Shown in pieces: positions 62,955 to 64,000 of a stretch of DNA of 64,000 nt; positions within the stretch are counted from its first letter, which is position 1; each line of letters begins with the position of its first letter. The notes below the pieces were generated by a model. The model worked only from the letters and a program-made list of their open reading frames with translations. It had not been told where the DNA came from and searched no databases. Position numbers and translations under genes: made by a program. This DNA is from Streptomyces xylophagus (GTDB lineage: Bacteria > Actinomycetota > Actinomycetes > Streptomycetales > Streptomycetaceae), in assembly GCF_000716435.1 (NCBI RefSeq), contig NZ_JNWO01000013.1, forward strand, positions 124,001 through 188,000. Reading direction: 5' to 3'.

Positions 62955-63704
62955 TCACACGTCCTGCAACTCCTGCCTGGGGCCCGGCTCCCGCCCCTTC
63001 CGCCACCGATCCAGCGGCAGCCGCGCGGCGAACGGCCGCAGAACGAGGGCCAGTACCATTCCGGCCGCCACGCCCGGTACCGCCCACCACCAGTCGGTGC
63101 CACGGCCCTTGTCCTGCAGGGAGACCTGCACCGTGGTGGTTCCCGTGTCGGTGTCAGGTGTGGCGGTCGCCTGATCCGGCTCGGCCGACTGCCACGGCGC
63201 CGGGAGGATGCCGGAGTACCCGCCACCGGTGGCCTTGCCCGTCACGCCCAGCTTCTCCAAGAGGGCGCGCAACTCGGCGGCTTGCTCGGCGCGGTGCCAA
63301 TAGCCGTTCAGATTCGCGTTCTCCGACACGTCGGCCGCCGTGTGGATCCACACCGCCCGCGGCCGGGACTCGACCGGAAAGACCCGGTCGATCCGCCAGG
63401 GCGATATGTCGTGCGCCAGCCAGGTGACGTTGATCTGGCGGGCGTGGGTCAGATCGGCCTCGGGCGGCTTGTCGCGGGTCCCCTTGCCCTCCGGCCCGAG
63501 CAACCGCTGGAGCGTTCCGTACTGTTCGTCCGAGTAATACAGCGCCGTGGCCTGGCCGCTCTCGGGCGAGGTCACGAGCACGCTGGTCGGCCCTCCCGCC
63601 GCCGCGTGCGACGCACCCCACACCATCAGTGCCAGCACCATGGCCAACGCCCAGCTCAGAGCCGTCAGTTCACGAATCCTGCCCGCACTTCCGCCTCCGG
63701 ACAT
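62955..63704 (-). CDS. Secreted, C-terminally anchored protein, paralogue B
   Basis: 249 residues from the ATG at 63704 (GGGGGTTCGG upstream). Signal peptide/helix near 14-35 (ALSWALAMVLALMVWGASHA), an extracellular domain with TSVLVTSPESGQATALYYSD, a C-terminal helix (WWWAVPGVAAGMVLALVL) and a basic tail ending PRQELQDV. It is a diverged paralogue of the downstream gene. The pair is 39 bases apart and probably one operon with the truncated gene at the window edge. Confidence 0.8.
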   Translation of the reverse strand: MSGGGSAGRIRELTALSWALAMVLALMVWGASHAAAGGPTSVLVTSPESGQATALYYSDEQYGTLQRLLGPEGKGTRDKPPEADLTHARQINVTWLAHDISPWRIDRVFPVESRPRAVWIHTAADVSENANLNGYWHRAEQAAELRALLEKLGVTGKATGGGYSGILPAPWQSAEPDQATATPDTDTGTTTVQVSLQDKGRGTDWWWAVPGVAAGMVLALVLRPFAARLPLDRWRKGREPGPRQELQDV

Positions 63705-63812
63705 CCGAACCCCCAACCAGCCGATCCCCGTACGGCCCGCCCGCGAGCCGCCTGTCACTTCTGGTACACCGCCCGACCCGCCGGGGTTCCCACTCCGCCC
63801 GCACCACTCGCC

Positions 63813-64000
63813 CTACTCGCGCCGGTCGAGCGACTTCGCGATCTCCACGGCCCGCCGCTTCGACGCCACCCCTTCCAGCCGGAACGTCAGGTCACCGCCC
63901 GGAACTCCGCCGACCGCATGCGTCCACAGCAGCGTCGGACCGGCAGTCCGCTCCGCACGCGTATAGCGGTCCCCGTCCGCGTCCACCAGCCAGAAGCTCA
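63813..64000 (-). CDS. 3' end of a gene reading in from the right edge
   Basis: The last 61 or so codons of a leftward gene, ending at a TAG (63813-63815). The visible part reads SFWLVDADGDRYTRAERTAG and ends KRRAVEIAKSLDRRE. The V-A-S-K-R-R-A-V-E-I-A-K-S-L segment looks like the end of an anti-sigma or lipoprotein-type extracellular domain, but this is uncertain. It lies 108 bases upstream of paralogue B in the same direction. Confidence 0.7.
   Translation of the reverse strand, partial: SFWLVDADGDRYTRAERTAGPTLLWTHAVGGVPGGDLTFRLEGVASKRRAVEIAKSLDRRE

Overview
The window is a very high-GC actinobacterial chromosome segment, almost certainly from Streptomyces. Codon third positions are G/C-rich, GTG starts and near-leaderless starts are frequent, and two dispersed intergenic repeat families typical of Streptomyces occur, each twice. 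The backbone order pcrA/uvrD - M23 peptidase - sucC-sucD - DUF6350 (PerM-like) - purN-purH resembles the uvrD1-Rv0950c-sucCD-perM-purN-purH order of Mycobacterium tuberculosis (from memory), so this is core chromosome. No rRNA, tRNA, CRISPR array, prophage or insertion sequence was found.

Layout. 0-6.5 kb: truncated DUF4429 gene, polytopic membrane protein, DoxX protein, and an envelope-stress-like module (PspC/LiaF-like membrane protein divergent from a PspC-histidine kinase and its LuxR-type response regulator). 6.5-16 kb: two NlpC/P60 proteins, two membrane proteins, helicase pcrA, an M23 peptidase and a lipase-like hydrolase. 16-25 kb: icmB (isobutyryl-CoA mutase small subunit), then a divergent five-gene module: SWIM + DUF5691 leftward, MoxR ATPase + DUF5682 + a 48-residue mini-ORF + VWA rightward. 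25-35 kb: sucCD, an XRE/sigma-like/transmembrane fusion, the PerM-like protein, purN and purH. 35-46 kb: an XRE-DUF397-ATPase regulatory set, hydrolase/MarR pair, RDD protein, folD-DUF3017, two paralogous membrane-anchored HTH proteins, mdh, a siderophore-interacting protein and a MarR-GNAT fusion. 46-49.3 kb: an unfamiliar three-gene membrane operon. 49.4-56.8 kb: choline/glycine-betaine operon (aldehyde dehydrogenase, GMC oxidoreductase, ABC ATPase, double permease, binding lipoprotein). 56.8-64 kb: PEP mutase/isocitrate lyase-family enzyme, AhpD-like protein, MocR regulator, EamA transporter, glyA behind a ZTP riboswitch, and secreted membrane-anchored proteins of unknown function.

Most notable observations. 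(1) pcrA and both arms of the SWIM/MoxR module carry the same promoter element, TTGTCAGTG-N8-(T/C)ANNNT, the signature of the RecA-independent, PafBC-type DNA-damage promoter. This predicts that the poorly understood SWIM-DUF5691-MoxR-DUF5682-VWA system (same parts as E. coli yehLMPQ) is part of the DNA-damage response. (2) In the 46-48 kb operon a membrane protein ends with, and the next small protein begins with, the same short motif S-T-F-[VA]-V-G-[DS]-H, reminiscent of paired amyloid signalling motifs. (3) A ZTP (pfl) riboswitch lies in front of glyA. (4) Palindromic operator candidates sit in front of mdh, icmB, the MarR-GNAT gene, the hydrolase/marR pair and the XRE cluster.

Metabolically the window joins TCA-cycle enzymes (sucCD, mdh), one-carbon and purine metabolism (purN, purH, folD, glyA), osmoprotection, and cell-wall hydrolysis and stress sensing. 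Gene names rest on recognised motifs; starts were chosen from ribosome sites, promoter position, coupling and paralogue alignment.
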